DNA of 64,000 bases from Faucicola sp048551375 (GCF_048551375.1 NZ_JBLYZJ010000001.1:1-64000), one strand, 5' to 3'. Counted from the stretch's first letter, positions 33,735 to 42,963 are shown. A program made the numbers and translations. The notes: generated by a model from the letters alone, not told the origin.

Positions 33735-34394
33735 ATGAAACGTATTATTCTTTTAGGGCCACCAGGGGCAGGTAAAGGCACGCAAGCTCAAGTCATCACC
33801 AAAGCCTTCAATATCCCACAAATCTCAACTGGCGATATGCTTCGCTCGGCGATTAAAGAAGGCACAGAATTGGGCAAACAAGCCAAGAGCGTGATGGACG
33901 CAGGTGGATTGGTGTCTGATGATTTGATTATTAATCTTGTCAAAGAACGTATCGCCCAGCCAGACTGTACCAACGGCTGTATTTTTGATGGCTTTCCACG
34001 TACCATTCCTCAAGCTCAAGCCTTGGCAGAAGCAGGCGTAAACATTGATAATGTTATCGAAATTGACGTACCTGATGCGGATATCGTGGCTCGTTTATCA
34101 GGTCGCCGTTCACACCCAGCGTCTGGTCGTGTGTATCACATCGTATACAATCCACCAAAAGTGGAAGGCAAAGACGATGAAACAGGTGAAGACCTTATCC
34201 AACGTGATGATGACAAAGAAGATACCATCAAAGAGCGTTTAGCGACTTACCATAACCAAACCGAAGCCTTAGTTGGTTTTTATCAAGATTTGGCAAAATC
34301 TGGTGCAAATGCCCCACGTTATGCCAAATTTGACGGCACACAAGCCATTGATAAAGTCAGTGATGCGGTATTGGCGGAATTAAATCAGAAGTAA
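33735..34394 (+). CDS. adk: Adenylate kinase
   Basis: Interconverts ATP + AMP and 2 ADP. P-loop GPPGAGKGTQ at residues 7-16, AMP-binding ISTGDMLRSA and DGFPRT, and a long LID domain (SGRRSHPASGRVYHIVYNPPKVEG, in two parts) that is the non-zinc form, without the four cysteines. 219 residues. The frame is open from 33630 but the true start is the ATG at 33735, preceded by AAGGACATCAAT. The cytidylate-kinase and ppc neighbours found in some relatives are absent. Confidence 0.96.
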   Translation: MKRIILLGPPGAGKGTQAQVITKAFNIPQISTGDMLRSAIKEGTELGKQAKSVMDAGGLVSDDLIINLVKERIAQPDCTNGCIFDGFPRTIPQAQALAEAGVNIDNVIEIDVPDADIVARLSGRRSHPASGRVYHIVYNPPKVEGKDDETGEDLIQRDDDKEDTIKERLATYHNQTEALVGFYQDLAKSGANAPRYAKFDGTQAIDKVSDAVLAELNQK

Positions 34395-34407
34395 TACTTT
34401 GAGATTT

Positions 34408-34434
34408 TGGGCGTATCCAATACGCCCCTACAAA
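34408..34434. repeat. gggcgtat palindromic repeat
   Basis: GGGCGTATCCAATACGCCC then CTACAAAA, 13 bases after the adk stop. One base differs from the other copies (TATCCAATA). It may double as a transcription stop, although the U-run is weak. Confidence 0.7.
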
Positions 34435-34461
34435 ATAGGTCTTAATTCTCGCTTAATCTTC

Positions 34462-34526
34462 GTAGGGTGTGTTCCACGCACTATTTAAAATTAATAGCTT
34501 CAATAGGTGCGTATGACGCACCTTAC
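34462..34526. repeat. ggtgcgt palindromic repeat
   Basis: GTAGGGTGTGTTCCACGCAC ... GGTGCGTATGACGCACC, the third copy of the family at 7898 and 16627, between adk and rpsT. Confidence 0.7.
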
Positions 34527-34571
34527 GATTAGTTTTTTTGCATTTTGGATTATCATTGGATTATCAATAGC

Positions 34572-34604
34572 CATAAAAAAACCACCTCAAATGAGGTGGT
34601 TTTG
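34572..34604. terminator. Bidirectional terminator, adk/rpsT
   Basis: AAAACCACCTCA / TGAGGTGGTTTT around AA. On the minus strand it is followed by TTTTTTTATGG, making it a strong rpsT terminator; it also faces adk. Confidence 0.87.
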
Positions 34605-34621
34605 CGTTATCAAGGCACGTA

Positions 34622-34891
34622 TTAAGCAGTTTTAAGGGCTTTAACGGCTTTGTTAAGACGGCTTTTATGACGAGCGGCTTTGTTTTTGTGAATCACGCCT
34701 TTGTCAGCAAGACGGTCAATGACAGGCACAGCTTTGTTGTAGGCTTCGGTTGCTAATTCATAGCTTTTAGATTCAACGGCTTTTACAACGTTTTTGATAT
34801 AAGTACGTACCATAGAACGTTGTGAAGCTTTTAATTGACGGCGTTTAACGTTTTGACGGGCACGTTTACGAGCTTGTGCAGAATTTGCCAC
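34622..34891 (-). CDS. rpsT: 30S ribosomal protein S20
   Basis: Primary-binding protein of the 30S subunit at the 5' domain of 16S rRNA. Typical S20: 89 residues, very Lys/Arg/Ala-rich helices, opening ANSAQARKRARQNVKRR and ending HKSRLNKAVKALK. The start codon is GTG at 34891 after AGGAGATAACC, with no in-frame ATG at the conserved N-terminus. E. coli rpsT also uses a non-AUG start and is autoregulated, so weak initiation here may have the same purpose. Confidence 0.97.
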   Translation of the reverse strand: MANSAQARKRARQNVKRRQLKASQRSMVRTYIKNVVKAVESKSYELATEAYNKAVPVIDRLADKGVIHKNKAARHKSRLNKAVKALKTA

Positions 34892-35050
34892 GGTTATCTC
34901 CTAGATAAGATTTTAAGATTTTTGCAATAAAATAGTCAGATTAATTGGGCAGCCACCGCATTAATGTGACATAGGTTTTGGTGCTTGAATCCTTGAATCA
35001 CTAGACACGGTTAAAAATTCATGCGATATCAAGCGGATTTTAAGCCAAAT

Positions 35051-35079
35051 ATTCTAACAAAATCTGTGTTTGATAACAA
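35051..35079 (-). promoter_or_regulatory. Sigma70 promoter for rpsT
   Basis: On the minus strand TTGTTA and TAGAAT separated by exactly 17 bases. The start would fall near 35044, giving a 150-base leader to the GTG. The rest of the 375-base gap (34892-35266) shows no gene. Confidence 0.6.
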
Positions 35080-35266
35080 CTTGTTTTCGCAGTTTATGGC
35101 ACAATCTTTGGTGAATGTAAGTCGATGGGGTGTTTATCCTCGGATTTTTACTAAAAATTTAAAGATGTAGCGGATATTTTGTGATTTTTTGCTGACAGTG
35201 TTTGGCAATTATGGTTAAATGTCGTGCATCATTTAATAAAAATATTATGAAAAGGTTGTCGAATTT

Positions 35267-35977
35267 ATGCAACGTACCGCATTGGTGATTGGAGCGACAG
35301 GGCTGGTGGGTCAGTCGTTATTGATACAGCTTGCTAGTCTATATCAAAAGGTGATTATCATCGCACGTAGTCAGCCCAAGGGCTTGAGTGAGTCGATGCA
35401 CTTTTATCAACTTAAAGACTTTAATCAATTAGAAAGTTTTGTGACAGGGCTGTCGTTGGATAGCTATGTGGATGCGTTTAGTTGCCTTGGTACGACCATG
35501 AAACAAGCAGGCGATGAAGCTCATTTTCGTGAGATTGATTTTGGTTATAATTTGGCTTTTGCCAAGGCGTGTCATGCCAAGGGCATTCGGCATTTCTTTT
35601 TGTTATCAGCGATGGGGGCAGATGCCCATAGTCGGTTTTTTTATAACCGTGTCAAAGGTGAGCTTGAGTTAGCCGTTAATAACTTAGGGTTTGAGGCGTT
35701 GGGTATTTTTCGACCTTCTTTGTTGTTGGGGAAACATGATAATCGACCCATCGAAAATCTTGCCCAAACAGCGTATAACCTCATTAAACCAATCATCCCC
35801 AAAAGACTACCTGTTCGCCCAATCGAGGCGGAACGAGTAGCGATGGCGATGGCATTGGTGGCAAATAATTGGCATATTGTGGCGACTTACCAAAAATCCA
35901 CCAATTTGCCTGTTGATAATAAAGTGCAAGTGTTTAGCAATGCTGATATGCTGTCAATGACACGGCTAAAGCGTTGA
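35267..35977 (+). CDS. NAD(P)-binding Rossmann-fold oxidoreductase-like protein
   Basis: A 236-residue atypical short-chain dehydrogenase or NmrA/HTATIP2-like protein. Nucleotide site at the N-terminus: VIGATGLVGQSLL (G-x-T-G-x-x-G), then a second strand IIIARS. The FSCLGTTMKQAGDEAHFREIDFGYNLAFAKACHAKG region, in two halves, matches the HTATIP2-type pattern, as does HFFLLSAMGADAHSRFFYNRVKGELE with its Y-N-x-x-K-G-E. Likely binds NADPH; reaction unknown. Followed 36 bases later by rraA on the same strand. Confidence 0.82.
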   Translation: MQRTALVIGATGLVGQSLLIQLASLYQKVIIIARSQPKGLSESMHFYQLKDFNQLESFVTGLSLDSYVDAFSCLGTTMKQAGDEAHFREIDFGYNLAFAKACHAKGIRHFFLLSAMGADAHSRFFYNRVKGELELAVNNLGFEALGIFRPSLLLGKHDNRPIENLAQTAYNLIKPIIPKRLPVRPIEAERVAMAMALVANNWHIVATYQKSTNLPVDNKVQVFSNADMLSMTRLKR

Positions 35978-36013
35978 TAGCATTGAAATAATGTTTTTAA
36001 AAAGGAATTAACC

Positions 36014-36526
36014 ATGAAACTAACTTTTGTTACTTGTGATTTGTTAGATGACAACCCTGAGTGTCAAGTTTGTAGCCCAAATATGGAAGGCAAACGCTTC
36101 TTTAGCTATGGTGGCAATGCCAGTTTTGGTGGGGAAGTGGTGACGGTAAAGTGTTTTGAAGATAATAGCCGTGTGAAAGAGTTGTTTGCGACCAATGGTA
36201 AAGATGATAACGGTAATGGCAAGGTATTGGTCGTTGATGGCGGTGCGTCCATGCGGTGTGCGTTGCTCGGTGATATGATTGCTCAAAGTGCGGTCGATAA
36301 TGGCTGGGCTGGGGTGATTGTGTATGGTTGTGTGCGTGATGTCGATGATATGGGTAAAATGCCGATTGGTGTGCAGGCACTTGGCTCGATACCTCGTAAA
36401 TCCAATCGTCAAGGTGTGGGAGAAACTGGTATCGATATCAGCTTCGGTGGTCTGACCATCCGCTCAGGTATGTATGTGTATGCGGATAATAATGGGATTA
36501 TTTTGAGTGAGAATGCGTTGATTTAA
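36014..36526 (+). CDS. rraA: Ribonuclease E activity regulator RraA
   Basis: Binds RNase E and helicases in the degradosome and slows mRNA decay. 170 residues; signatures are FGGEVVTVKCFEDN, VLVVDGGASMRCALLGDMIA and GWAGVIVYGCVRDVDD, with the trimer-forming fold shared with HMG/CHA aldolases but lacking their full active site (the R-x-x-x-D pair partly remains in VRDVDD). ATG at 36014 after AAAGGAATTAACC. An RhlB-like helicase at 1611 is a natural partner system. Confidence 0.95.
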   Translation: MKLTFVTCDLLDDNPECQVCSPNMEGKRFFSYGGNASFGGEVVTVKCFEDNSRVKELFATNGKDDNGNGKVLVVDGGASMRCALLGDMIAQSAVDNGWAGVIVYGCVRDVDDMGKMPIGVQALGSIPRKSNRQGVGETGIDISFGGLTIRSGMYVYADNNGIILSENALI

Positions 36527-36646
36527 TGGCAAATTTTATGGCTACACCTTTGAGCAATCCCACTGAATCCACTGTGCGACAGCTTAAACAGCTTTACTAA
36601 CAATGGTTGACACTAGGAAAATAACTTCATTATTGCTTTGCAAAAA

Positions 36647-36677
36647 GATACTGATTGATATCCTAACAATCAGTATC
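36647..36677 (-). terminator. Rho-independent terminator of the GTPase gene
   Basis: On the minus strand GATACTGATTG / CAATCAGTATC with a 9-base loop, followed by TTTTTG. Confidence 0.75.
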
Positions 36678-36692
36678 CAATCAAACATTATA

Positions 36693-37841
36693 TCATTGTA
36701 CAAATTTTGCAATCAGTTCTATTAACTTACCACGGTCTTTGACAATATCCAGTAATTCTTCAGCTCGGATACTTTTAATAACTTTATAAAAATGCTTAAA
36801 CTGTTCTTTTAGTTCAGTTTTATTTTCAAGAGAATTAAGGTCATATCCATTTTCATAAAACCAATTAACTGAAATTAGCATGGCAAAAGTAACTGCAATA
36901 GCTACTCCAGCAGCTGCCATATCTAATACACCTGTTGGGGGTAATACCGACTTTGCCCATAGAAACATATTAGAGCCAATGCTCTGACTGGCAAACAACG
37001 GTATAGCAGCGATAGCAGATTTTTTCGATAAAATTTCACCAGTATAGACATAGTGAATTGACATAATCGCACCAGCTTGAATACCTGTAATATAAATGGC
37101 ACTACCTGGCACAAATGCTGCTATCCCAACCGCGACTAAAGCACCATAAATAATTTTGCGTGCTGATTGTGATTTTGTATACATTTCACGCATAAGAAGT
37201 AAGTTCTTGCCATGTTTTTTTAAGTAATCGAGCATGGCATCACGCAACTCATCAATACCTCGAATATCCATTTCAGCTTCGGGGTCATACTCTGGGTCAT
37301 ATCCGTCAGTACAGGTGCGGAATATTATATCATCATTTTGCAAACCTAACTTGTCATGCCACTGTTGGACGACTTGCTCTAAGGCTTTGGGTTTTTTGTC
37401 GTATTCGTCAATTTTATTCATAACAACAAAAACTTTGCCAGCATATTCTTTAAGTTCATCATAATGGGCTTTTTGTGACTCATCGACTGAGCCTGATACT
37501 ACTAAGATTCCTACATCAATATCACTTAGAATATTGCGAGTTTCTTGACTATTTTCTTTAATAACATCACCGAGACCAGGGGAGTCAATTACAGTGATAT
37601 TTTTACTCCATTGAATTTCTTTTATTTTGGTGGTAACACCTGATATTGCCCCTACTTGAACTTTTTTCTCTTCATGGCGACTAACATTAAATAAGGCATT
37701 TATCAGTGAGCTTTTTCCAGTACTGACACGACCGACCACAGCAATTTTTAGCTTTTTATTAGGTAAAGTTTCAATGCTATCAAGCTGTTCATGCATTTTT
37801 GCCTCAGCCTGCTGGCTCTGACTTTCATCAAATTTTTCCAT
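36693..37841 (-). CDS. Membrane-associated GTPase, Era/YcjF-like with DUF697-like tail
   Basis: A 382-residue GTPase. G motifs in order: G1 GRVSTGKS (about 37-44), G2 region SGVTTKIKE, G3 DSPGLGD, G4 NKID (about 142). After the G domain come hydrophobic stretches (IIYGALVAVGIAAFVPGSAIYI, cut by helix breaks, and MAAAGVAIAVTFAMLISVNWFY) whose PGSAIYITGIQAGAI pattern resembles DUF697 domains found with dynamin-like GTPases. AT-rich relative to the neighbouring mfd and rraA, with a private promoter region and terminator, which suggests horizontal acquisition. Cellular role unknown; it could act on membranes under stress. Confidence 0.78.
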   Translation of the reverse strand: MEKFDESQSQQAEAKMHEQLDSIETLPNKKLKIAVVGRVSTGKSSLINALFNVSRHEEKKVQVGAISGVTTKIKEIQWSKNITVIDSPGLGDVIKENSQETRNILSDIDVGILVVSGSVDESQKAHYDELKEYAGKVFVVMNKIDEYDKKPKALEQVVQQWHDKLGLQNDDIIFRTCTDGYDPEYDPEAEMDIRGIDELRDAMLDYLKKHGKNLLLMREMYTKSQSARKIIYGALVAVGIAAFVPGSAIYITGIQAGAIMSIHYVYTGEILSKKSAIAAIPLFASQSIGSNMFLWAKSVLPPTGVLDMAAAGVAIAVTFAMLISVNWFYENGYDLNSLENKTELKEQFKHFYKVIKSIRAEELLDIVKDRGKLIELIAKFVQ

Positions 37842-38031
37842 AATTAACAGTCCATATAAAATTAGTATTATAAGATGTTGAGAAATTAGAGTGAGTTCTG
37901 AATTTTACCAAAAATAATCTAGGGGTATCTATAATTAATCTTACTAAATGTTCCCTAAAATGCTTTAAATCAATCCCAAAAAACCCCACAATAACCGCAT
38001 AATATTCTACCTGAAAAATGCAATAATGACT

Positions 38032-41000
38032 ATGAACGCCACGCAAAATCACCCTTTATCCCATTTATCCTTTAACATCAACCAACAACTCTTTGCCAAT
38101 ACCAACAAGCAACACGACAAACGCTGGCTTGGCAACCTACAGGGTATGACCCTCAGCCTATGGCTTGCCAGTCTAAATCAGCCATCCAGCGAGCAACACA
38201 ACCGCCTCAAAGTCGTCATCACTCGTGACCAAAATCAGCTTAATCAGCTAGAAACCGAACTGGCATTTTGTGGGGTGGATGCCCATGTGTTCCCAGACTG
38301 GGAAACCCTGACCTATGATGAACTGTCACCGCACCATGACATCGTATCCGAGCGGATTCACCTGCTCACCCATATGCCAAGTGACGGCATTTTGCTGATT
38401 AGTGTGCAGACCTTGATGCACCGTGTCGCTCCTGCCAGTTGGTTACTCGGTCAGCATTTTGACTTGTCGGTGGGGGATAGGTTTGAGGTCGAAAAGCAAC
38501 GCCTACAACTTGCCAAAGCAGGCTATCATGCGGTGGAAAATGTCTTTGAACCCAGTGAATTTGCCATTCGTGGTAGTGTGATTGACCTGTTTCCTATCGG
38601 TCAGCCGTTTCCTGTGCGGATTGATTTGTTTGATGATGAGATTGAAAGCATTCGTTTTTTTAACCCCCAAACCCAACGCAGTCTGACCCAAGCGGATTTG
38701 GACGAACTTAAAACCAATGACCCCCATCAATATGTCAAATTTATGAATTTGTCCCTCCCCACTGATTCTAAATTATCTGTCCCCTCCCAAGGGGAGGGGG
38801 AACTCCCTCCCCCCAAGGGGGAGGGTTGGGGTGGGGGCAAAATAAACACCTTTAAAATCCTCCCTGCTCGTGAGTTTCCACTAGAAGACGGCAAAGAAAC
38901 TTTTCGAGCCAATTTTGCCAGTAGTTTTGCCAATACTTCGGCACGGCGGTTTGAGCTATTTAATGATGTGATGAATGGCATTGCCCCTGCTGGGGTGGAG
39001 TATTATCAGCCGTTGTTTTTTGAGCCAAGTGTGTGGCAAGCCGAAAGTGATTTCTTTAGCTATTTGCCCAAAGATAGTTTGCTGATTATTGATAGTGAAT
39101 TTGAGCCACGTTATCAAGAATTTTGGACGCAAATCGCACAACGCTATGACGACCGCCGTCATGACATTGATAAGCCGATTGTCGCTCCCAACGACTTATA
39201 TTTAAACCAAAATATTTTTGAGCAAAAACTGGCAAGCTACCCTCGGATTTTTACCAGTGAAACGCCTTTAACCGACATCCAATTACAAAAACAAGGGGCG
39301 GTCAATGCCAATACCTTACCACCACCCAACCTTGCGATTGACCATAAACTTGCCGAGCCGTTACAGCGGTTGATAGCGTTTCGAGATGAATTTGACAAGC
39401 CCATATTAATCGTTGCCGAAACCGCAGGTCGGCGTGAGATTTTATCAGAATTATTGCAAAAACGCTTTAATTTACAAGCGGTTGCAGGGCTGATTGACTT
39501 TTTAGCCAATCTTGATGACGCTCATAGCAATACGCTTGCCCTTACCACAGCCCCCATCGAGCGTGGGGCGTTGCTTGCGGATAAGTTTGCCATTATCAGC
39601 GAAACCCAACTGTTTGGGCGACAGGTGCTACAAACTCGCAGACGCAGACAAAGCGATGTGTCCGATGAGTTTTTGGTCAAGTCGGTCAGCGAGCTGAATA
39701 TTGGCGACCCTGTGGTGCATATTGATTTTGGCGTGGGGCGGTATCAAGGGCTGATTACCCTTGACATTGACAAGCAGTTGCAGGAATTTATCCATCTGAC
39801 CTATGCCGATGATGCCAGTATTTATGTGCCTGTGGCGAATTTGCAACTTATCAGCCGTTACGCAGGGGGCGATAGTGCCACCGCACCGCTACACGCCATT
39901 GGCAGTGGTAAATGGGACAAAGCCAAAGCCAAAGCATTGAGCCAAATCCATGATGTAGCGGCGGAACTCCTAAACGTACAGGCAAGGCGAGATGCCAAAG
40001 TGGGGATTCATTTTCCCATTGACCCGATTCAGTACGATTTGTTTGCCAGTCAATTTGCCTTTGAAGAAACGCCCGACCAAGCCAACGCCATCGAGGCGGT
40101 GATTCACGATATGAAACAAAACAAGCCCATGGATAGGCTGGTGTGTGGCGATGTGGGTTTTGGTAAAACCGAAGTCGCCATGCGGTCAGCCTTTATTGCG
40201 GTGCAAGCAGGCTATCAAGTGGCGGTGCTTGTGCCGACCACGCTGTTGGCAGGGCAACATGAAGACAACTTTATGGATAGGTTTGCCGATTGGGCGATTC
40301 GCATTGAGTCGTTGTCACGCTTTGGCACAAAAAAACAACACGATAAAATTTTACAAGATGTCGCAGACGGTAAAGTCGATATTTTGATTGGCACGCATCG
40401 GATTTTGCAAGATGATGTCAAATTTGCCAACTTAGGTCTGATGATTGTCGATGAAGAACACCGTTTTGGCGTGCGTGATAAAGAGCGGATTAAAGCCATG
40501 CAGTCGGATGTCGATGTGCTGTCGATGACCGCTACGCCGATTCCTCGCACGCTGAATATGGCGTTGTCAGGGATGCGAAATATGTCGATTATCGCCACGC
40601 CTCCTGCCAGACGGTTGGCAATCAAAACCTTTGTCATGCAAAAATCCGATAATCTGCTCAAAGAGGCGATTTTGCGTGAATTATTGCGTGGCGGACAGGT
40701 GTTTTTGCTCCATAACGATGTCGCCAGTATCGAGCGAATGGCGGAAACCGTGCGAGAACTTGTGCCAGAGGCTCGTGTGGCGGTGGCTCATGGACAGATG
40801 AAAGAGCGAGAACTCGAACACGTCATGCAGGATTTTTACCATAAAAAACATAACGTTCTTGTGTGTACTACTATCATCGAGACAGGCATTGATATCCCCA
40901 ACGCCAATACTATTATTATTAACCGTGCGGATAAATTCGGTTTAGCCCAACTTCACCAACTGCGTGGGCGAGTGGGGCGAAGTCACCATCAAGCCTATTG

Positions 41001-41700
41001 CTATCTGCTTGTGCCATCACTCAAAGGCTTGACCACCGATGCCCAAAAACGCCTTGAAGCTATCAGCCGAGCCAATACGCTGGGGGCTGGCTTTATGCTG
41101 GCTAGTGAAGACCTTGAAATTCGTGGGGCAGGCGAGCTACTCGGCAAAAGTCAAAGCGGTAATATGCAGGCGATTGGTTTTAACCTGTATATGGATATGC
41201 TCAATCGTGCCACCAAAGCTATCAAGGCAGGTAAACAGCCCGATTTGAATACGCCATTATCGCTGACCAGTGATATTAATTTGCATTTATCCGCCCTGAT
41301 TCCAGAGGATTATTTGGGCGATGTGCATCAAAGGTTGTTGTTTTATAAAAAAATTGCCAATGCCGAAGATTTTGACAGTTTAATCAGTATTCGTAGTGAG
41401 ATGCTTGACCGTTTTGGCAGTTTGCCCGAACCGACCAAAAATCTGTTTGCGGTGCATCAGTTGCGACTTATGGCAGAGCCGTTGGAAATCCGTAAGATTG
41501 ACGGTAATGAGCGGTCGGTGACGTTGGAGTTTTCGCCTGATACGCCTGTGGAGGCGATTACCATTATTCAGTTGATTCAGTCGAATCCGAGTAAGTTTAA
41601 GATGAATGGGGCGACTGGGATAAAAATGGTCGATGAAAAATTGGTGACCGCAGAGGGGAGGATTGAGGCGGTTAAAGGTTTGTTGGAGAAATTGGTGTGA
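38032..41700 (+). CDS. mfd: Transcription-repair coupling factor
   Basis: Releases RNA polymerase stalled at lesions and recruits UvrA. N-terminal UvrB-like domains, RNA-polymerase interaction domain around VGDPVVHIDFGVGRYQGL, and RecG-like translocase motifs: Walker A GDVGFGKTEVA (about 710), DEEHRFG, SMTATPIPRTLN, TTIIETGIDIPNANT and QLRGRVGRS. At about 1222 residues it is some 75 longer than E. coli Mfd. A proline/glycine-rich run (about residues 243-271) is encoded by GC-rich palindromic repeat DNA at 38754-38836. The start could be 38026 or 38032 (both ATG). Confidence 0.97.
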   Translation: MNATQNHPLSHLSFNINQQLFANTNKQHDKRWLGNLQGMTLSLWLASLNQPSSEQHNRLKVVITRDQNQLNQLETELAFCGVDAHVFPDWETLTYDELSPHHDIVSERIHLLTHMPSDGILLISVQTLMHRVAPASWLLGQHFDLSVGDRFEVEKQRLQLAKAGYHAVENVFEPSEFAIRGSVIDLFPIGQPFPVRIDLFDDEIESIRFFNPQTQRSLTQADLDELKTNDPHQYVKFMNLSLPTDSKLSVPSQGEGELPPPKGEGWGGGKINTFKILPAREFPLEDGKETFRANFASSFANTSARRFELFNDVMNGIAPAGVEYYQPLFFEPSVWQAESDFFSYLPKDSLLIIDSEFEPRYQEFWTQIAQRYDDRRHDIDKPIVAPNDLYLNQNIFEQKLASYPRIFTSETPLTDIQLQKQGAVNANTLPPPNLAIDHKLAEPLQRLIAFRDEFDKPILIVAETAGRREILSELLQKRFNLQAVAGLIDFLANLDDAHSNTLALTTAPIERGALLADKFAIISETQLFGRQVLQTRRRRQSDVSDEFLVKSVSELNIGDPVVHIDFGVGRYQGLITLDIDKQLQEFIHLTYADDASIYVPVANLQLISRYAGGDSATAPLHAIGSGKWDKAKAKALSQIHDVAAELLNVQARRDAKVGIHFPIDPIQYDLFASQFAFEETPDQANAIEAVIHDMKQNKPMDRLVCGDVGFGKTEVAMRSAFIAVQAGYQVAVLVPTTLLAGQHEDNFMDRFADWAIRIESLSRFGTKKQHDKILQDVADGKVDILIGTHRILQDDVKFANLGLMIVDEEHRFGVRDKERIKAMQSDVDVLSMTATPIPRTLNMALSGMRNMSIIATPPARRLAIKTFVMQKSDNLLKEAILRELLRGGQVFLLHNDVASIERMAETVRELVPEARVAVAHGQMKERELEHVMQDFYHKKHNVLVCTTIIETGIDIPNANTIIINRADKFGLAQLHQLRGRVGRSHHQAYCYLLVPSLKGLTTDAQKRLEAISRANTLGAGFMLASEDLEIRGAGELLGKSQSGNMQAIGFNLYMDMLNRATKAIKAGKQPDLNTPLSLTSDINLHLSALIPEDYLGDVHQRLLFYKKIANAEDFDSLISIRSEMLDRFGSLPEPTKNLFAVHQLRLMAEPLEIRKIDGNERSVTLEFSPDTPVEAITIIQLIQSNPSKFKMNGATGIKMVDEKLVTAEGRIEAVKGLLEKLV
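38754..38836. repeat. GC-rich double-hairpin repeat inserted in frame inside mfd
   Basis: Two adjacent palindromes, CCCCTCCCAAGGGGAGGGG (38781-38799) and CCCTCCCCCCAAGGGGGAGGG (38805-38825, 21 bases including loop), flanked by CTCCCCAC and TTGGGGTGGGGG. The DNA stays open in the mfd frame and encodes a Ser/Pro/Gly/Glu-rich peptide just before the conserved ILPAREFPL block of Mfd. Confidence 0.85.
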
Positions 41701-41723
41701 TTTTAAAATGGAATTAAAAAGTT

Positions 41724-42938
41724 ATGAAAATACTAAATGAAGTTGAACATCGTCATATGGTTAGTGAAATGCTGTTTCGTTACTATTTTAAGCCTTTATA
41801 TACAGGTCTCAAGAATAATCCTGAATTAATTGAAGGTTTCACTGGTTTTTTGATTAATCCTCAACAATTGAGATTTTACCAAGGTAAGACTCATTTGGCT
41901 ATAGAATATCTAGGCTCTGAAGTTTTAGAAAAACTGCCAGATGGATTCAATATTATGGCTACTTTCCAAGACTGCTCACTTTCTAATATTAGTTTAATGG
42001 AAAATATTATTGGATTTAATTCAACTTCACTATTGGAAGTTCCTATTTTTGATGTAATAGAAGATTTGATTTGGGCAAGCAATGATGGTTTTGATAAACT
42101 GACTGAATTAGGATGGAATTATGAGGCACAAAATTCTTTTATGATAATGAATTCAAAATTACCTTCTGTACCACCTAATCAATTTTGTAGAATTGTAAAT
42201 GGATTTTTTTTTGATGCTAATGATTTTGGTCTTGTAACAAGACATGTAAAATGTATTGATTTTATACCGATACAGTATGATGATAGTAATTCTGAATTTG
42301 ATATTTTCAAATATAATTTAGATAGTTTTAAAAAACTCGCTGTGCATGATTTAACTTACGTTTATCCTATGCCATCAAATGATTATAAGTATAAACATTT
42401 ACCAAGGATTAATCGTTTTATTGAGTTATGGGGAAACTCTCAAACAAGTGAGACAGACATAACAAGTTTTCTATCTGAAACCGATAACAGATTCATAATA
42501 GCTATGGCTTTCGGTGCAGAGAATATCTATCCACAAGTTGAATGTGAATGGCAATCAGAAGAAAAGAATAAAGTTATCCCCGATTTTCTAATTGAAAAAA
42601 ATGGACGTGTAACTATTTTAGAATTCAAACTACCCACATTGAAGGGTAATGCTATAGTGGGCATAAATAACAGAGAAACCTTATCATCTATGCTGAACTC
42701 ATATATTTCGCAAACGAGAGTATATAAGGAGTATTTTGATGACCCTAGAAATAGAGAATATGTTAATAATAAGATTGGTATAGATGTTTATAAGCCAAAC
42801 AGAGTAATTATAGTAGGCAGAAGACAAGACTTTGATAGAAAGCATCTAAGAGAAATAGTTGCTGAGCATCAGAATTTAGATATAATCACATTTGATGATT
42901 TAATTGATAGTGTTACTGCTCAATTTTACCATGATTGA
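41724..42938 (+). CDS. sduA: Shedu-family anti-phage nuclease (DUF4263)
   Basis: A 404-residue protein whose C-terminal third carries the Shedu/DUF4263 nuclease core, a PD-(D/E)xK fold: PDFLIEKNG (about 286-294) then ILEFKLP (E-F-K, about 299-305), followed by the conserved helix SYISQTRVYKEYF and the strand PNRVIIVGRR with Arg residues, ending ITFDDLID. Shedu proteins are single-gene anti-phage systems; the nuclease cuts DNA. The N-terminal 250 residues resemble nothing I can name and probably sense the trigger. Strongly AT-rich against mfd, which it follows by only 23 bases on the same strand. That suggests transfer into the mfd 3' flank. Confidence 0.85.
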   Translation: MKILNEVEHRHMVSEMLFRYYFKPLYTGLKNNPELIEGFTGFLINPQQLRFYQGKTHLAIEYLGSEVLEKLPDGFNIMATFQDCSLSNISLMENIIGFNSTSLLEVPIFDVIEDLIWASNDGFDKLTELGWNYEAQNSFMIMNSKLPSVPPNQFCRIVNGFFFDANDFGLVTRHVKCIDFIPIQYDDSNSEFDIFKYNLDSFKKLAVHDLTYVYPMPSNDYKYKHLPRINRFIELWGNSQTSETDITSFLSETDNRFIIAMAFGAENIYPQVECEWQSEEKNKVIPDFLIEKNGRVTILEFKLPTLKGNAIVGINNRETLSSMLNSYISQTRVYKEYFDDPRNREYVNNKIGIDVYKPNRVIIVGRRQDFDRKHLREIVAEHQNLDIITFDDLIDSVTAQFYHD

Positions 42939-42963
42939 GTTATAAACCATTTTCTTCATAAAC

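Noticed and set aside
36526..36600. Short ORF MATPLSNPTESTVRQLKQLY after rraA
   Set aside because: Only about 20 codons, no clear ribosome site or family; possibly the 5' remnant of a displaced gene. Too little to call.
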